NCBI GenBank assembly: GCA_964346395.1
Contig: CAYFUT010000005.1
Location: 1 to 64,000 of the forward strand
Direction: 5' to 3'
DNA: 64,000 bases
From: CAYFUT01 sp964346395
Lineage (GTDB): Bacteria > Bacillota > Halanaerobiia > Halobacteroidales > Halobacteroidaceae
Position numbers and translations under genes: made by a program. Shown here one piece after another: positions 44,599-53,942 of this stretch (position 1 is the stretch's first letter; each line of letters starts with the position of its first letter). The notes beneath the pieces were generated by a model that saw only the letters and a program-made list of their open reading frames with translations, made no database searches and had not been told where the DNA came from.

Positions 44599-46057
44599 TA
44601 AAGAAGATACTACTATTGGATTCTTAGAATATGAACGGCAGAATATTCCTAAGCGGCCGGTAAAAGAACGAGTCAAAGACTATCAGGAAGTTTATGCAGA
44701 ACCGACAGAAAAGTATGCAGCTAAACAGGCAGCCCGGTGTATGACCTGCGGAACTCCTTTTTGTAATTATTCTTGTCCGTTGGACAATTTATGTCCGGAG
44801 TGGCACCAGTTTATCCGCAAGGGGAATTGGAAACAGGCGTTAGGAGTCTTACAGGAAACTAATAATTTTCCTGAATTCACTGGCCGATTATGTCCGGCTC
44901 TCTGCGAAGGAGGCTGCGTGTTGGGGATTAACGATGATCCCGTAGCTATTGAAAATATGGAGTTAGCAATTGCAGAAAAGGGTTGGGAAGAAGGCTGGAT
45001 TAAGCCTCAGCCGCCGGAAGTTAGAACTGATAAGCAGGTGGCTGTTGTCGGTTCGGGGCCGGCTGGTCTGGCTGCTGCCCAACAGTTAAATCGGCAGGGG
45101 CATCAAGTGACTATTTATGAGCGCGATGAAAAACCGGGCGGCATGCTGAGTTTTGGAATTCCTGATTTTAAGATTGAAAAATGGGTTGTAGAGCGGAGAA
45201 TTGATCAACTGCGGGCTGAAGGAGTAGAGTTTGTTCTGGAGACGGAAATCGGAACTGATTATTCAGCCGATAAACTGCAGGCAGAGCATGATGCAGTTAT
45301 ATTGGCCTGCGGTTCGCGAGAAGCACGCGATCTGCCGGTCTACGGCCGGGAATTAGATGGAATCCATTATGCAATGGATTATTTAACCCAGCAGAACAAA
45401 CGGGTAGCAGGGGAAGAAATTGCTACGGAAGACCCTATTGATGCCGAAGGCAAACGAGTACTTGTTATCGGCGGCGGAGATACTGGTTCTGACTGTGTGG
45501 GAACAGCTATTCGCCAGGGGGCAGAACAGGTTTATCAGATTGAACTGCTGGATAGACCCCCGGAAGGGAGAACAGGTGATAATCCCTGGCCTCAATTTCC
45601 TCAGACGTTGAAAACATCGAGTTCGCACGAGGAGGCTCAACAGCTGTTAGATACTAGCGAAGAAGAATTTGATATTCGGGAATGGTCGGTTCTAACAAAG
45701 AGATTTAGCGGCAATCAGGCGGGCGAAGTGGAGAAATTGCATGCTGTGCGCGTAGAATGGGTAGAGAAGGAAACGGGAGAGCAGGAAATGCAGGAGATTC
45801 CCAATAGTGAATTTGCGCTGCCGGTGGATCTGGTAATTTTAGCGATTGGATTTGTCCATCCGGAATATAACGGGATGGTGGATCAGTTAAATCTAGAGCT
45901 GGATGATACGGATCATCTGCAAGCAGTTAACCATCAGACTAATCAGGAGAATGTATTTGCTGCTGGCGATATGAGAGTTGGCCCGTCGTTGATTGTACAG
46001 GCAATCCAGGAAGGAAGAGAAGCAGCAGAAGTGGTGGATGATTATCTAAATGAATAA
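44591..46057 (+). CDS. gltD: Glutamate synthase, small (NADPH) subunit
   Basis: 488 residues from the ATG that follows GGAGGAGAAGAGTA; a longer frame upstream is only the overlap with gltB. N-terminal cysteines for two 4Fe-4S clusters (ARCMTCGTPFCNYSCPLDNLC region, then RLCPALCEGGC). FAD-binding VAVVGSGPAGLAAA near 154, NADPH-binding VLVIGGGDTGSD near 295, and C-terminal FAAGDMRVGPSLIVQAI. It passes electrons from NAD(P)H to GltB. Translationally coupled to gltB. A hairpin follows the stop. Confidence 0.97.
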   Translation: MANKEDTTIGFLEYERQNIPKRPVKERVKDYQEVYAEPTEKYAAKQAARCMTCGTPFCNYSCPLDNLCPEWHQFIRKGNWKQALGVLQETNNFPEFTGRLCPALCEGGCVLGINDDPVAIENMELAIAEKGWEEGWIKPQPPEVRTDKQVAVVGSGPAGLAAAQQLNRQGHQVTIYERDEKPGGMLSFGIPDFKIEKWVVERRIDQLRAEGVEFVLETEIGTDYSADKLQAEHDAVILACGSREARDLPVYGRELDGIHYAMDYLTQQNKRVAGEEIATEDPIDAEGKRVLVIGGGDTGSDCVGTAIRQGAEQVYQIELLDRPPEGRTGDNPWPQFPQTLKTSSSHEEAQQLLDTSEEEFDIREWSVLTKRFSGNQAGEVEKLHAVRVEWVEKETGEQEMQEIPNSEFALPVDLVILAIGFVHPEYNGMVDQLNLELDDTDHLQAVNHQTNQENVFAAGDMRVGPSLIVQAIQEGREAAEVVDDYLNE

Positions 46058-46065
46058 AGTTAAAG

Positions 46066-46095
46066 CAAGCCAACTTCCTTTGGGGAGTTGGCTTG
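46066..46095 (+). terminator. Hairpin after gltBD, probable terminator
   Basis: CAAGCCAACTTCC, short loop, GGGAGTTGGCTTG: a strong 13-bp stem, but the following T-tract is weak (TTAGTT). Confidence 0.6.
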
Positions 46096-46223
46096 TTAGT
46101 TGGGAAGCAAAGATGTTAATGTAATCCAAATTTCCAACTAGTTAGATTTGATTTTATTACTGAGTTAGTTGACAAAAAATAGGTAATTACATATAATCAA
46201 ACTAAAAATTAAGGTATTTATAT

Positions 46224-46400
46224 GCGTTAACTTAATGTATATTTTTCCAATTAGTTTGTTTTTATAGGTATAATGCGTTAATTAACAGTTGATATGGTTT
46301 CTATGGTTTTCATAGCCAGGGTTGGTTTTTACCCTGGATATACAATTGACAAATGTTTTACTTTAAACCTCTAAATTACTAAAATTTGGTTTGAGTTAAC
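46224..46400. repeat. MITE-like repeat element, copy B
   Basis: Left end GCGTTAACTTAA (46224-46235) and right end TTGAGTTAAC (46391-46400) are near-perfect inverted repeats. The right-end block with AAATTACTAAAATTTGGTTT is identical to copies A and C. The left 20 nt (GCGTTAACTTAATGTATATT) match copy A. The core differs: two hairpins, CTATG-GTTTT-CATAG and CCAGGGT ... ACCCTGG (46316-46337). No coding capacity. It takes up most of the 406-nt interval after gltD. Confidence 0.7.
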
Positions 46401-46463
46401 ATACATGAGTATTTATTTTAATATAGCTCAAGGTAATTGATTGCTGTTTGGGGAGGGATAATA

Positions 46464-46874
46464 TTGATACATAAGGTCAGGTGTTTTAAAATAGAGTTGG
46501 GGCTGCTGATATTGGTAATGTTGTTGACAGCCTGCAGTAGTGGAGGCAGCTATAAAGTAATAATGGGCAGTCTGGAAACTGCTGAAAACAAAATTACTGG
46601 TTCTTATAATAATTTTTCCGGTCATTATTTTAAAAAGCTATCTCTACAGAAGGGGAATAAGTTAAATGCTAATCTGATTTCTAATACGAAAAAGGGGCAG
46701 TTGAGAGCTGAATTAGTGGGGCCAGAGGGGAATGTTTGCTTACAGTTTACTGGAGAAAAACAGGCGCAGCATAGGAAGTTAACAATAGCAAAAGATGGTA
46801 TTTATAAATTTAAAGTAAGAGGAGATAATCATCAAGGAAGTTTTACTTTGGCTTGGCATGTTGCTGATAATTAA
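46464..46874 (+). CDS. Small lipoprotein with beta-sandwich-like domain
   Basis: 136 residues from TTG, placed 6 nt after GGGAGGG; a longer reading from 46437 has no site. Lipoprotein signal with lipobox LLTAC and then SSGGS. The mature part (about 110 residues) alternates short strands (LRAELVGPEGNVCLQF, GIYKFKVRGDN, GSFTLAWHV), like a peptidase-C-terminal/jelly-roll type sandwich. It probably sits on the outer face of a membrane. Function unknown. Confidence 0.6.
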   Translation: MIHKVRCFKIELGLLILVMLLTACSSGGSYKVIMGSLETAENKITGSYNNFSGHYFKKLSLQKGNKLNANLISNTKKGQLRAELVGPEGNVCLQFTGEKQAQHRKLTIAKDGIYKFKVRGDNHQGSFTLAWHVADN

Positions 46875-46930
46875 TTGGGAGTAGCAAGTACCGAGCAGTA
46901 TGATTAATAAAAAATAAAGGGGAGACGAAT

Positions 46931-47404
46931 ATGATTAACGGAAAACAGTTACTTGCTAAGCAAAGGGAGAATTATCAGGTAAAGAATGGGCTGCAGGCCG
47001 GCTTGATAATTGGAGCGCTGAATGCGGTATATGGAGCGGCAGCTATGCTGTTGGCTAAGGAAAAATTACTCGAAGCGATTGCGGAAAGTTTAAAGCAAGC
47101 GGAAATGGGAATAGATGCGGAATCAGCTTTTTTATTATCCTTGGTGCTCACCCCTATTATCAATTTAGGTTTATTATCAATCCTTGGAGTTTTATTTGGT
47201 ATTTTAACCGAGAAAGTAGAAGGGATTGATAATTGGTGGATTACTGTAATTAGTTTTGGTGCGGGACTCCTTTGGGGTGTTCTTTTGAGTACGGGGGCTC
47301 CGCAGGTGGTGAATATAATTGTGGGAATTTTATCGGGCTTAATTTTTGCAGCTGTTTTTATTTCACTCAGTGCCAAGAGTGAAGAAAAAGAAAGTTCTCA
47401 ATGA
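46931..47404 (+). CDS. Small membrane protein, unrecognised
   Basis: 157 residues with four spans (about 20-42, 66-90, 101-120 and 124-146) and an acidic, cytoplasm-like tail. AGGGGAG precedes the ATG. It follows the small lipoprotein by 56 nt, possibly in the same transcript, and converges with the ATPase gene 27 nt away. No family recognised. Confidence 0.6.
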   Translation: MINGKQLLAKQRENYQVKNGLQAGLIIGALNAVYGAAAMLLAKEKLLEAIAESLKQAEMGIDAESAFLLSLVLTPIINLGLLSILGVLFGILTEKVEGIDNWWITVISFGAGLLWGVLLSTGAPQVVNIIVGILSGLIFAAVFISLSAKSEEKESSQ

Positions 47405-47431
47405 AGTATATATTAAGTCAAGACTCACAGC

Positions 47432-48697
47432 TTACTTCCCTAACAAATGATTGATAAACTGATGGGCTGTACGCCCTGAACGTCCGTTATACCAGCGAGC
47501 CCACTGTTTTGCTTTAGCTTCTAGTTCTTCGGTCGATAAATCAATGTCATATTTATCGGCTAATCCGCGGACGATATTCAGATATTCCTGCTGATCAGGA
47601 GTTCCATACTTAATCTTTAAACCGAAACGGTCGGCTAGTGAAAGCTTTTCCTGTCGGGCATCCTCAGTATGGATTTCTCCTACCTCTTCTTTTCTTTCCT
47701 GCCACGTTTCTTTGATCAGATGCCGCCGATTAGAGGTAGCATAAAAGAGGATATTATCTGGTTTGACTTCTACCCGCCCTTCGATTACAGCTTTAATATA
47801 TTTATATTCGGTTTCAAATTCTTCAAAGGACAGATCATCAAGAAAAATAATAAAGTAAAGGCCCCGCTCTTGCAGCTGTTCTAGTAGGTCGGGTAAATAG
47901 CTGAGCTGATGTTTGGCCACTTCAATTAGCCGTAGACCGCTGGCGGCATATTCATTGAGGAGTGCTTTTACAGAAGATGATTTTCCTGTCCCGCGGGCGC
48001 CGTAGAGCAGCACATTATTGGCTGGTTGATCGTTAAGAAAAGCTTCCGTGTTAGTCTTGATTTTTTCTTTTTGGGTTTGATAGTTCATTAGATCAGCAAA
48101 GGTGACGGGATCGGGATTAGTAATCGGAGTTAACTCATAATTATCAGTTAGCCGGAAACTGTTATAGAGGCCCAGTTTGCCGGTGCCGGCGGAATAATAA
48201 TAGCGGCTGAGTTGAGTAACTAATTTTTCTGTGTCGGCACTGCTGGTGAAAATCTGCTGTAATTGATCAGCAGCAGAAGAGTTTGTTGTCTGCGGAAGAG
48301 AAAAGTTAGCTGTTAACTCAATTGGTTTTGTATCTAGTTCTACGGCTAATTGGTTAAAATCCAACTCGTATAATTTGGTTATAATTTCTAAATCATGAAG
48401 GGCAGTCTGGTAGAGTTGATTGCTGATATTGGCCCCTTGTCTTTCGGCTGCTAGGGTAAATGGATTTTCGGCAGTAGCTAGGAGATAGAGAAGATAATCT
48501 TTCCAGATATTCCCCGATAAATTATAGCTATCTGCTTTTTTAATTAATTGATGACAAATTTCATAATATTTCTTTTCTGTTTTAGCTTCCTGGTGGGCAA
48601 GAAGTTGATAGACCTGCTGGATTAAATCGTCCTGCAACAGTTCCCGATATAAAACAAGCTGGTCTAACTGAGTGGATAATAGATTGAGATTAGTCAT
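47432..48697 (-). CDS. DUF815-type AAA+ ATPase
   Basis: 421 residues. An N-terminal helical part (1-195) precedes a P-loop domain: Walker A LLYGARGTGKSSSVKAL near 230, Walker B FIIFLDDLSF near 282, sensor LFYATSNRRHL near 320, and the Arg-rich end GRSGRTAHQFINHLL. This is the layout of the DUF815 ATPase family, whose role is unknown. It points away from the methyltransferase gene, and the two share a 180-nt promoter region, which may or may not mean a functional link. Confidence 0.8.
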   Translation of the reverse strand: MTNLNLLSTQLDQLVLYRELLQDDLIQQVYQLLAHQEAKTEKKYYEICHQLIKKADSYNLSGNIWKDYLLYLLATAENPFTLAAERQGANISNQLYQTALHDLEIITKLYELDFNQLAVELDTKPIELTANFSLPQTTNSSAADQLQQIFTSSADTEKLVTQLSRYYYSAGTGKLGLYNSFRLTDNYELTPITNPDPVTFADLMNYQTQKEKIKTNTEAFLNDQPANNVLLYGARGTGKSSSVKALLNEYAASGLRLIEVAKHQLSYLPDLLEQLQERGLYFIIFLDDLSFEEFETEYKYIKAVIEGRVEVKPDNILFYATSNRRHLIKETWQERKEEVGEIHTEDARQEKLSLADRFGLKIKYGTPDQQEYLNIVRGLADKYDIDLSTEELEAKAKQWARWYNGRSGRTAHQFINHLLGK

Positions 48698-48877
48698 CAG
48701 CAGTCACTCCCATATATTAGGTTTAGATTACTATTGGTATTTTAACATACAAGTAGTTAGTTCTGCAATTAATTAGACCGAATCATAAATTTTATTCTTT
48801 TAATTAATTTGAAAATAAAATATAATAATAGTAAGTAGTTTTCTAATTAATGGATAGAGTAGGAAAGGGTGAAGTAG

Positions 48878-51800
48878 ATGACTGAAGAAATTATTACTAA
48901 TTTATATACTAAATTTTTTGCTGCCGATAGGTTACAGGAGTTTTTGGCTTTGCTCAGCGATCATCAGAAGTTAGTGGAGGAAGCAGTACCGATTAGGGAT
49001 GATTATTCTCAAGTAGCGGTTCAATGTCAGCACTTATTAACCTGCTGGGATCACCAGGGTCAAGAACTGCCGGTCTATTGGCTTCAACTGCAGCCGGAGG
49101 GAAGACTGCTTGATCTAGACCAAGAATTTATCAGCCGCCATTTTTCTGATCATCCTCACCTACTGGTAGCTGTCTGTCGTCCAGAACAAACAGAGTGGCA
49201 GTTGGTCTTCTGCCGGCAGGAGTTAGTGTTGGCCCGGATTTATTATTATACCTGCGGGAATCAATTCAGTTGTTGGTGGCAGACAGAGATGGAATCTTTA
49301 GCTAAACAGCGGAAAGTGGTCTGGAATGATTTAGAATCAGCCTTTGCTCCGCAAAAGCTGCGGGAGCAGTTTGTCAGTGATTGTGAATTGCTAATTAAAC
49401 AGCTGCAGCAGGTGATTGGAGAGCAGGAGGCGCAAAATTTAATTTTACAGTTAGTAGTCCTCTTTTTTCTCCAGCAGCACGGTTGGTTAGGAACGAGAGG
49501 AAATTGGGGTGAAGGAGATAAAAATCTGTTATTAACTCTTTATCAGCGCGGGGAGGAAGCTGTGGATTACTGGTCGGATTACCTGCGCCCTTTGTTGAGC
49601 AGAATATTCAAGCAGGGACAAGCCGAAGAAGATTATTTTGGTTATAGGGTACCTTGTTTAGGGGCTACCGCCCGATTGTTGGCCCGGGAGGAACCTATCC
49701 CAGACGATTTATTAAAGAAGATAATAGTTACCTTTAATCAGTATTACTTTAGCTGTCAGGAGAATACTCCCTGGCGGCAGCAGGTGGCTTTGACTCCGAA
49801 GGTGCTCAGTGATTTATTTGAACGGTTGAGCAAAGGAGATCAGCAGGAAAAGCGGGGGGTGGTTTATACGCCGCCGGAGATTGTTAATTATTTGCTTCAG
49901 GAAGGGATTGTTAATTACTTGGCGGCTAAGGATAATCAGCTAGAGAAGGAAACCCTCACTCGGTTTGTTTATTACGGGGAATTACCGGCAGAAATAACCG
50001 GGAAAGCAGCAGTACTGGATCGCCAATTGGCTGAATTGAAACTCTGTGATCCGGCAGTAGGGTCCGGAGCTTTTGCTGTGGGAGCTCAGCAGGAGATTGT
50101 AAAGCTGCGCCGACGATTAAGCCGCGCAAAAGGTGATCTGCAGCCGGTAACTGAACTGCGGCAGAAGACGGCAGTTGGTTCTATTCATGGGGTAGAACTT
50201 AACCAGGCAGCAGTAAAGATTGCCCGTCTGCGGCTGTGGTTTAATTCAGTATCAGCAGAGAATGATTATACAGAGATAGACCATCTTTCCAGTCTACGAT
50301 ATAAATGTGTGGTGGGGAACTCTTTGCTAACCAAGGAGAACAATTTGTTTGCTGTAGAAGTGCAGGAGATAAAAAAGCTACAGCAGCAGTATTTAGCGGC
50401 GGCTGTAGAGAAAAGACAGCAGCTTACAAGACAGATAGATAGCCTATTAGACCAACTACCTGAAGACAGTTTTTCCTTTCTGCATTATTTCCCACCAGTT
50501 TTTTCTAAGCAGAGCGGCTTTGATTTGATAGTTGGAAATCCGCCGTATGTAGGAGAAAAGGGAAATAAAGATCTTTTCCGGCAGTTAAAGGAGTCGCCGC
50601 TGGGTAGATTTTATCAGGGGAAAATGGATTTGTTTTATTTCTTTTTTCATTTAGGACTTGATTTGGCAGCTGAGGATGGTCATCTGGTTTACATAACTAC
50701 TAATTATTTTTTACGGGCTACTGGAGCTCAAACCTTACGGAGGGATCTTAAAAACCGAGCTACAGTAAAAAAACTAATCAACTTTAATGAATTAAAACTG
50801 TTTCGAGCAGCAATCGGGCAGCATAACTTAATTAGTGTGCTGCAGAAAGGCCGGCGCAGTATTTCAGCCCGGACAGTAGTAACTGAACGAAAGGGAATGG
50901 TGACTACAGAAGATTTATCTTATTTATTATACGGAACAGAGGAACAGACTAAAAGTTATTTGGTGCCCCAGGCTTCCCTGTATGAAGGAAAAGCTGACTA
51001 TCTGCGGCTGCAGCAGGGGACAGTAAGTAGAATTTTGGCCCGGATAAATAAGCAGGGAATGCAATTGGGGGAGTTATGCCGCATTAAGCAGGGAATTGTA
51101 ACTGGCTGCGATCGGATTTCCCGCCGTCATTTACAGCGGTATGATCTGAATTTGGAAACAGGTAGGGGAGTGTTTGTAGTTGACAGCGAGCGGAAAGCGG
51201 AATTTGACCTGGAAAATAAAGAGCAGTGGTTTAGACCCTGGTTTAAAAATTCTCATATTGCTGCCTGGACTCCGCAGCAGGAAACTCCTGAAAAATATTT
51301 ACTGTATCTCAATCAGGAGATAGAAGAGTTGCCGGCGGCAATTAGAGACCATCTGCTTCCGGCGCGAGAAGTGCTGTCAGAGCGGCGAGAAGTTAGACAG
51401 GGGCGGATTAACTGGTGGCATCTGCAGTGGCCTCGCGAGCAGGAAATGTTTACGGGGCCTAAATTGATTGCTCCGCAGCGCCACCGGTATAATATATTTG
51501 CTTATACGGAAGAGCCCTGGTATGCCAGTGCTGATGTTTACTATATTACGCAGCGTCAGTCTGTCTGTGATTTAAAATATTTACTGGCGCTGTTAAATTC
51601 GGAACTTTATTATTTATGGTTGTATAGAAAAGGAAAGAAAAAAGGCGATATTTTGGAGCTTTATCAGCGTCCGCTGACGGAGGTGCCGATCAAAGTAGTC
51701 AGTGCTGAGCAGCAGCAGAAATTTATAGAGAAGGTTGAGAAAATAAGAGCAGATAAGCAACAGTTGCAGGAGTTATCGGCTATTTCCTGGCCGCAGCTTC

Positions 51801-52285
51801 TGCCGGCGAAAGAAGCTGCTCGCCGGGAGCTGCAGGAGGTGGCTGTGGATTATCAGGTTTGCTATCAAGGGCAGGCACAGAAAGTAAGGGAAATCAAAGT
51901 GGAATTAAAGGACAAGACGGGAGTAATTTATAGTTCCCGCGACCAGGAAGGATGGTATAAACTGCTGCGGCTGCAGTTAAGAGATAGAGAGCTGGTGCGG
52001 TATCTAAAGTATCATTTAGAAAATTTGCCTGATAAGGAGCGGCGGACAATTAACAAGAGAAAAGAAGGGATAGTAAACCGAGTACTGCAGATTAAGCTGC
52101 CCCTTTATTCATCCGGGGTACGGAGGAAAGTAATAGCTGAATGGGAAAAGATAGTGTTCGAGCGGAGTAAATTACAGCGGTTGGTAACTCAAAAAGAGTC
52201 GCAGATAGATAAATTGGTTTATGAACTATACGGTTTAGAAAAAGCAGCTCAGAAAAAAATAAAAGCGGAAATAGGAAAAAAATAA
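48878..52285 (+). CDS. Large adenine-specific DNA methyltransferase, type IIG/Eco57I-like
   Basis: 1135 residues. N-terminal 330 residues of unclear fold, then a gamma-type N6-adenine methyltransferase: GVVYTPPEIVNYLL, SAM motif CDPAVGSGAFAVGA near 390, catalytic FDLIVGNPPYVGEK near 550. A TaqI-like target-recognition region (about 720-960, CRIKQGIVTGCDR, YLLALLNSELYYLW) and a helical C-terminus follow. Such proteins are restriction-modification fusions or solitary methylases. I cannot point to a clear PD-(D/E)XK nuclease motif in the N-terminus, so restriction activity is uncertain. No separate specificity, nuclease or BREX genes are adjacent. AGGAAAGGGTGA precedes the ATG. Confidence 0.85.
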   Translation: MTEEIITNLYTKFFAADRLQEFLALLSDHQKLVEEAVPIRDDYSQVAVQCQHLLTCWDHQGQELPVYWLQLQPEGRLLDLDQEFISRHFSDHPHLLVAVCRPEQTEWQLVFCRQELVLARIYYYTCGNQFSCWWQTEMESLAKQRKVVWNDLESAFAPQKLREQFVSDCELLIKQLQQVIGEQEAQNLILQLVVLFFLQQHGWLGTRGNWGEGDKNLLLTLYQRGEEAVDYWSDYLRPLLSRIFKQGQAEEDYFGYRVPCLGATARLLAREEPIPDDLLKKIIVTFNQYYFSCQENTPWRQQVALTPKVLSDLFERLSKGDQQEKRGVVYTPPEIVNYLLQEGIVNYLAAKDNQLEKETLTRFVYYGELPAEITGKAAVLDRQLAELKLCDPAVGSGAFAVGAQQEIVKLRRRLSRAKGDLQPVTELRQKTAVGSIHGVELNQAAVKIARLRLWFNSVSAENDYTEIDHLSSLRYKCVVGNSLLTKENNLFAVEVQEIKKLQQQYLAAAVEKRQQLTRQIDSLLDQLPEDSFSFLHYFPPVFSKQSGFDLIVGNPPYVGEKGNKDLFRQLKESPLGRFYQGKMDLFYFFFHLGLDLAAEDGHLVYITTNYFLRATGAQTLRRDLKNRATVKKLINFNELKLFRAAIGQHNLISVLQKGRRSISARTVVTERKGMVTTEDLSYLLYGTEEQTKSYLVPQASLYEGKADYLRLQQGTVSRILARINKQGMQLGELCRIKQGIVTGCDRISRRHLQRYDLNLETGRGVFVVDSERKAEFDLENKEQWFRPWFKNSHIAAWTPQQETPEKYLLYLNQEIEELPAAIRDHLLPAREVLSERREVRQGRINWWHLQWPREQEMFTGPKLIAPQRHRYNIFAYTEEPWYASADVYYITQRQSVCDLKYLLALLNSELYYLWLYRKGKKKGDILELYQRPLTEVPIKVVSAEQQQKFIEKVEKIRADKQQLQELSAISWPQLLPAKEAARRELQEVAVDYQVCYQGQAQKVREIKVELKDKTGVIYSSRDQEGWYKLLRLQLRDRELVRYLKYHLENLPDKERRTINKRKEGIVNRVLQIKLPLYSSGVRRKVIAEWEKIVFERSKLQRLVTQKESQIDKLVYELYGLEKAAQKKIKAEIGKK

Positions 52286-52356
52286 TTGTTTTATTAACAA
52301 AAATATACTTTATAAATAAGATATACTAAAAGTGATAGCGAAGGAGGTGCTCATTG

Positions 52357-52437
52357 ATGGGAAAGCACGGTGGTTTTGGTGATTCCTCTCTTTTATTTTT
52401 GATTTTAATTTTGTTTTTATTAGGTGGTATTAAATAA
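52357..52437 (+). CDS. 26-residue YjcZ/SpoVM-like small membrane peptide
   Basis: AAGGAGGTG with 7 nt to ATG, then MGKHGGFGDSSLLFLILIL and FLLGGIK: a Gly-rich start followed by one hydrophobic helix. This is the layout of the YjcZ-type tiny proteins common in Firmicutes, often linked to sporulation or the envelope. A perfect Shine-Dalgarno, an immediate terminator and the conserved layout support a real gene despite its size. Confidence 0.7.
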   Translation: MGKHGGFGDSSLLFLILILFLLGGIK

Positions 52438-52438
52438 A

Positions 52439-52510
52439 TTTGTCTGCTTAAGTTAAGGCAGGCAAATTATTTCAATGCCCGGTTCCCCTTGGGACTGGGC
52501 ATTTTATTTT
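52439..52510 (+). terminator. Two tandem intrinsic terminators
   Basis: First stem TTTGTCTGC ... GCAGGCAAA (52439-52466) with TTATTT after it. Second stem AATGCCC ... GGGCATT (52474-52503), with an inner GTTCCC/GGGAC, followed by TTATTTT. Confidence 0.75.
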
Positions 52511-53010
52511 AAAAAAGATAATACTATTTGGGAAAAGGCAGTGATTAATAATTATTATCGAATATTTTCATAATAAATGTTGCCGGAAGAAGAGTTAATT
52601 GATTTTTTAAATCAGAGTAGTGGATGATCTGTTATGTGGATTTTGCTGATTGAGTCAAGGTTTTAAAGATACATAATCTACTTTTAGCCTCATATAATGG
52701 TAATGAATATAGTTAAAAATAATGCCTTAAATAGAATGCTAGGTGTGATTTTATGGTTTATGAGCAAGATTGTTTATCAGAAGCTAGAAGCTATATATTC
52801 GGAGTGGAAATATTTTTCATTCAATTACCCAGAATTTTAATATTTCAGTAGCAGAACTAGACTAGGGTAGACCCTGATACTTTAATTAATTGGACAGAAA
52901 ATTTGTATTTTCAGAATATTTTTATTATTTTTTAGTACCAGGAAAATCAGTTTTAACAGTAAAAAAAGATAATAACCATTATTAATTGTTTAGCTGGAGG
53001 AGGAGTAAAT
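52511..53010. other. AT-rich interval without an intact gene; possible decayed coding remnants
   Basis: About 500 nt with short peptide-like pieces in shifting frames: LPEEELIDFLNQSSG near 52576, YEQDCLSEARSYIFGVEIFF near 52755, then NFNISVAELD, VDPDTLINWTEN and VPGKSVLTVKKDNN near 52838-52975, separated by stops. This looks like an old pseudogene on the + strand but no family is recognisable. The 3' end provides the GGAGGAGG site of the next gene. Confidence 0.35.
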
Positions 53011-53910
53011 ATGAAGAAAATTATTGTTTTATTATTAGTAATGATGATTATAATTGGGGGATTAGGGTGTGGTTCAAATCAGAACGGGGGCAAAGAATTA
53101 GTAATCGGAGGAAAAGCAGGTACTGAGGCTTATGTTTTGGCTAATTTGGCTAAGATTTTATTAGAACAAGAGGGGTTTGAAGTAAAAACTAAGCTAGGAG
53201 TTAAGTCTGTATTAGCTAGACAGGCTTTAGAAAAGAAAGAAGTAGACCTATATTATGAGTATACTGGTACTGCTTATACGGTTTATCATAACCAGTCCGA
53301 TCAAGAAATAATGACGGATTCCGAAAAGGTATATAATTGGGTTAAAGAAAAAGATAAGGAGCAGGGATTAGTTTGGCTAGATAGGATAGATTACAATAAT
53401 ACCTATACGATTATGGTTAGAGAAAAAGATGCTGATGAATGGGGAATAGAAACTATTTCTGAGTTAGCAGCTAAAGCGGACGAGTTAGAGCTCACTTTTG
53501 GTACTGATGCTGAATTTTATAAACGGCCCGATGGATTAAAAGCCTTACGAGAAGCTTATGACTTGGAGTTTGCTGCTGTAAAAAAGATGTCAGCAGGAAT
53601 TGTATACAATGCCTTACAAGAGGGAAAAATTGATAGTGGAATGGGATATTCTACTGATGGCCGGATTGAAGCTTTTGGATTTGTAAATTTAATTGATGAT
53701 AAGAATTTTTTTCCGGTTTATAATCCCGCCCCAGTAGTAAGAGAACAGGTGCTGGAACAGCATCCAGAAATCAAAGAGATATTAAAGCCGCTAACGAATA
53801 AGCTAACTACTAAAGAAGTACAGCAGCTTAATAGGCAAGTAGATATTGAACATAAGGAACCAGCAGCAGCAGCTCGTAATTGGTTGGCAAGTAATGGTCT
53901 GCTGCCCTAA
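53011..53910 (+). CDS. Osmoprotectant ABC transporter, substrate-binding lipoprotein (OpuCC-like)
   Basis: 299 residues. Lipobox GGLGC (Cys20), then the OpuAC fold: IGGKAGTEAYVLANL, VDLYYEYTGTAY and SAGIVYNALQEGKIDSGMGY. It captures glycine betaine, choline or related solutes outside the inner membrane and hands them to the permeases. Aromatic-rich YYEYTGTAYTVYH is consistent with a cation-pi binding cage. GGAGGAGG precedes the ATG. First gene of a four-gene operon. Confidence 0.93.
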   Translation: MKKIIVLLLVMMIIIGGLGCGSNQNGGKELVIGGKAGTEAYVLANLAKILLEQEGFEVKTKLGVKSVLARQALEKKEVDLYYEYTGTAYTVYHNQSDQEIMTDSEKVYNWVKEKDKEQGLVWLDRIDYNNTYTIMVREKDADEWGIETISELAAKADELELTFGTDAEFYKRPDGLKALREAYDLEFAAVKKMSAGIVYNALQEGKIDSGMGYSTDGRIEAFGFVNLIDDKNFFPVYNPAPVVREQVLEQHPEIKEILKPLTNKLTTKEVQQLNRQVDIEHKEPAAAARNWLASNGLLP

Positions 53911-53942
53911 ATTATTGACTGGTTTAAGCAGGAGTGATAATT

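Noticed and set aside
45420..45611. 63-codon open frame within gltD
   Set aside because: A shifted-frame shadow of the NADPH-binding region of gltD with no ribosome-binding site.
48878..52285. PglX-type methyltransferase of a BREX defence island
   Set aside because: No brxL, pglZ, brxC or other BREX genes flank it.
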